Assembly: GCF_000524195.1 (NCBI RefSeq)
Contig: NW_020170430.1
Coordinates: forward strand, 501,859 to 565,858
DNA: 64,000 nt
Source of the DNA: Echinococcus granulosus
Lineage: Eukaryota > Platyhelminthes > Cestoda > Cyclophyllidea > Taeniidae
Direction of reading: 5' to 3'
The position numbers were made by a program, and so were the translations under genes. The notes beneath the pieces were generated by a model. The model was given only the letters and a program-made list of their open reading frames with translations. It made no database searches and was not told where the DNA came from. The number at the start of each line of letters is the position of its first letter. The stretch's first letter is position 1. Below, in pieces: positions 62,964-64,000 of the stretch.

Positions 62964-63171
62964 TTTTGCGTCCCGAGATTTCCCTGAAGACGAAGTAAGA
63001 CATAAAACTCGGGTAGAATATGTTCAGTACAGTACATACAGTACGTACAATAGGTCCGGGGGTCTACTGACATGGTCTGGAGGCCAGGTCACCCAGCGCA
63101 GGTACTATGGTGGAGCCTCTGAGTGGCCCGCTAATAAAACCGACAGTTGAGCAACTAATTAACGTATTACA
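62964..63171 (-). repeat. solo-LTR-like repeat, copy G (diverged)
   Basis: A reverse-orientation copy of about 208 bp from TTTTGCGTCCCGAG to ACGTATTACA. It contains a small expansion of a CAGTACATA/CAGTACGTA type where other copies read AATATATGTATTC. Flanking tetranucleotides (ATTA, GCTG) do not match, so it is probably one of the older copies. Confidence 0.65.
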
Positions 63172-64000
63172 GCTGCACTACGTGAAGAGTTAAATCCAGA
63201 CCCTTACATAGCATTCCAAATCAGGATTTTGCGATGCGAGTTTCTTCTTGCTATTTGAAACATGTGAAAACTCAAATCGTACCGTAGGCACTGTAAATGA
63301 ACAGGAATTCCAAGTAAATTTTTTTTATAAAGTATGACAGTAATATAACTACTCTTTAGGGGGATTTCCAACATCGAAATCAAAGATGCCAAATATCTAG
63401 TCCACTTATTGCACATGACATTTCCTTACTTTCAATATATTTGAAAATGGCATCTCGTTCACTAATTTTCTGGTATATATTTTACCTTATCATTATATCA
63501 TACTGTTCATACTACTATTAGTAGGTTTGTATGTTGTCAAAGCAACGTGAAACTGATTCGACTGAACTCAGGCTGAAACACAATCACTTCTTTTTGAATC
63601 TTCCGAGGATGAAGGAAAAAACGAATCCCTACTACACCTAAAATGAGCGAAAAAGGCATTTTGGAAGTCTAAAACTAAGGTCTTCTGTCAATATCCCGAA
63701 CAGTATTTGCATGGAGGTTTTAATGCCTCCCATGCGAGCTCCCCTTTTTTACTCCTTACTCGTGACAGAAAAATACTAGGTCCAGTCTTTTGGCCCACCA
63801 CCTGCCAAGAAAAGTTAAGCTAGAATTTCTTGTTCAAATTTATTTTAATAATAGCGACTAGCCTAATACAGTAGGAAAGGACAGAACTTAAACCGATAAT
63901 TATTTCCAGTCAATGAAGAACTAGCAAATTCTGCTAACGAATGCCCGTGGAGTGAACGAAACGTATTTGGCCGTCAGTGTAATAAATTGCCAAATTTCTG
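63172..64000. other. 3' flank without recognisable gene
   Basis: AT-rich; nothing supported beyond short frames. Confidence 0.4.

Overview
The window is nuclear DNA from an animal, most likely a parasitic flatworm (tapeworm or fluke). The evidence is multi-exon genes with splice signals, many introns of only 28-46 nt, AT-rich spacers, and metazoan-only families such as CFAP73/CCDC42, PPP1R15-like and ANKRD10. Species cannot be fixed from the sequence. All exon structures were assembled by hand from reading frame, GT-AG signals and remembered family features; no search was run.

Layout. 0.6-1.7 kb (+): a coiled-coil axonemal protein of the CFAP73/CCDC42 family. 2.3-3.0 kb (-): PIGL, the GlcNAc-PI de-N-acetylase. 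6.9-18.1 kb (-): a complete 11-exon QSOX sulfhydryl oxidase whose 5.1-kb intron may hold a nested + strand gene. 20.2-23.9 kb (-): TAF5 in 11 exons, 757 residues. 26.2-27.4 kb (+): a PPP1R15-like PP1 regulatory subunit, followed at 28.7-29.4 kb by a decayed tandem copy. 35.2-37.8 kb (-): exons of an unidentified gene. 43.3-44.0 kb (-): the ankyrin core of ANKRD10. 48.5-49.9 kb (-): SDHAF1 and TAMM41, whose stop and start codons share one base. 51.3-52.6 kb (-): CWC15. 54.1-54.5 kb (+): a two-repeat beta-thymosin. The remaining spacers, especially 29.7-35.2, 37.8-43.3 and 54.6-64 kb, contain no gene I can name.

Seven copies of a roughly 200-bp repeat, plus one badly degraded copy, are scattered through the window. 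They begin TGTAATAC, end GCTACA, and four have exact 4-bp target duplications, so they look like solo LTRs of a small LTR retroelement (possibly a TRIM). One copy contains the 100-N assembly gap.

The genes are mostly housekeeping (GPI anchor, oxidative folding, transcription initiation, splicing, mitochondrial lipid and complex II assembly, actin binding) and do not form one pathway. The main functional link is the SDHAF1-TAMM41 pair: both products act at the mitochondrial inner membrane, and the arrangement implies a dicistronic transcript, probably resolved by spliced-leader trans-splicing.
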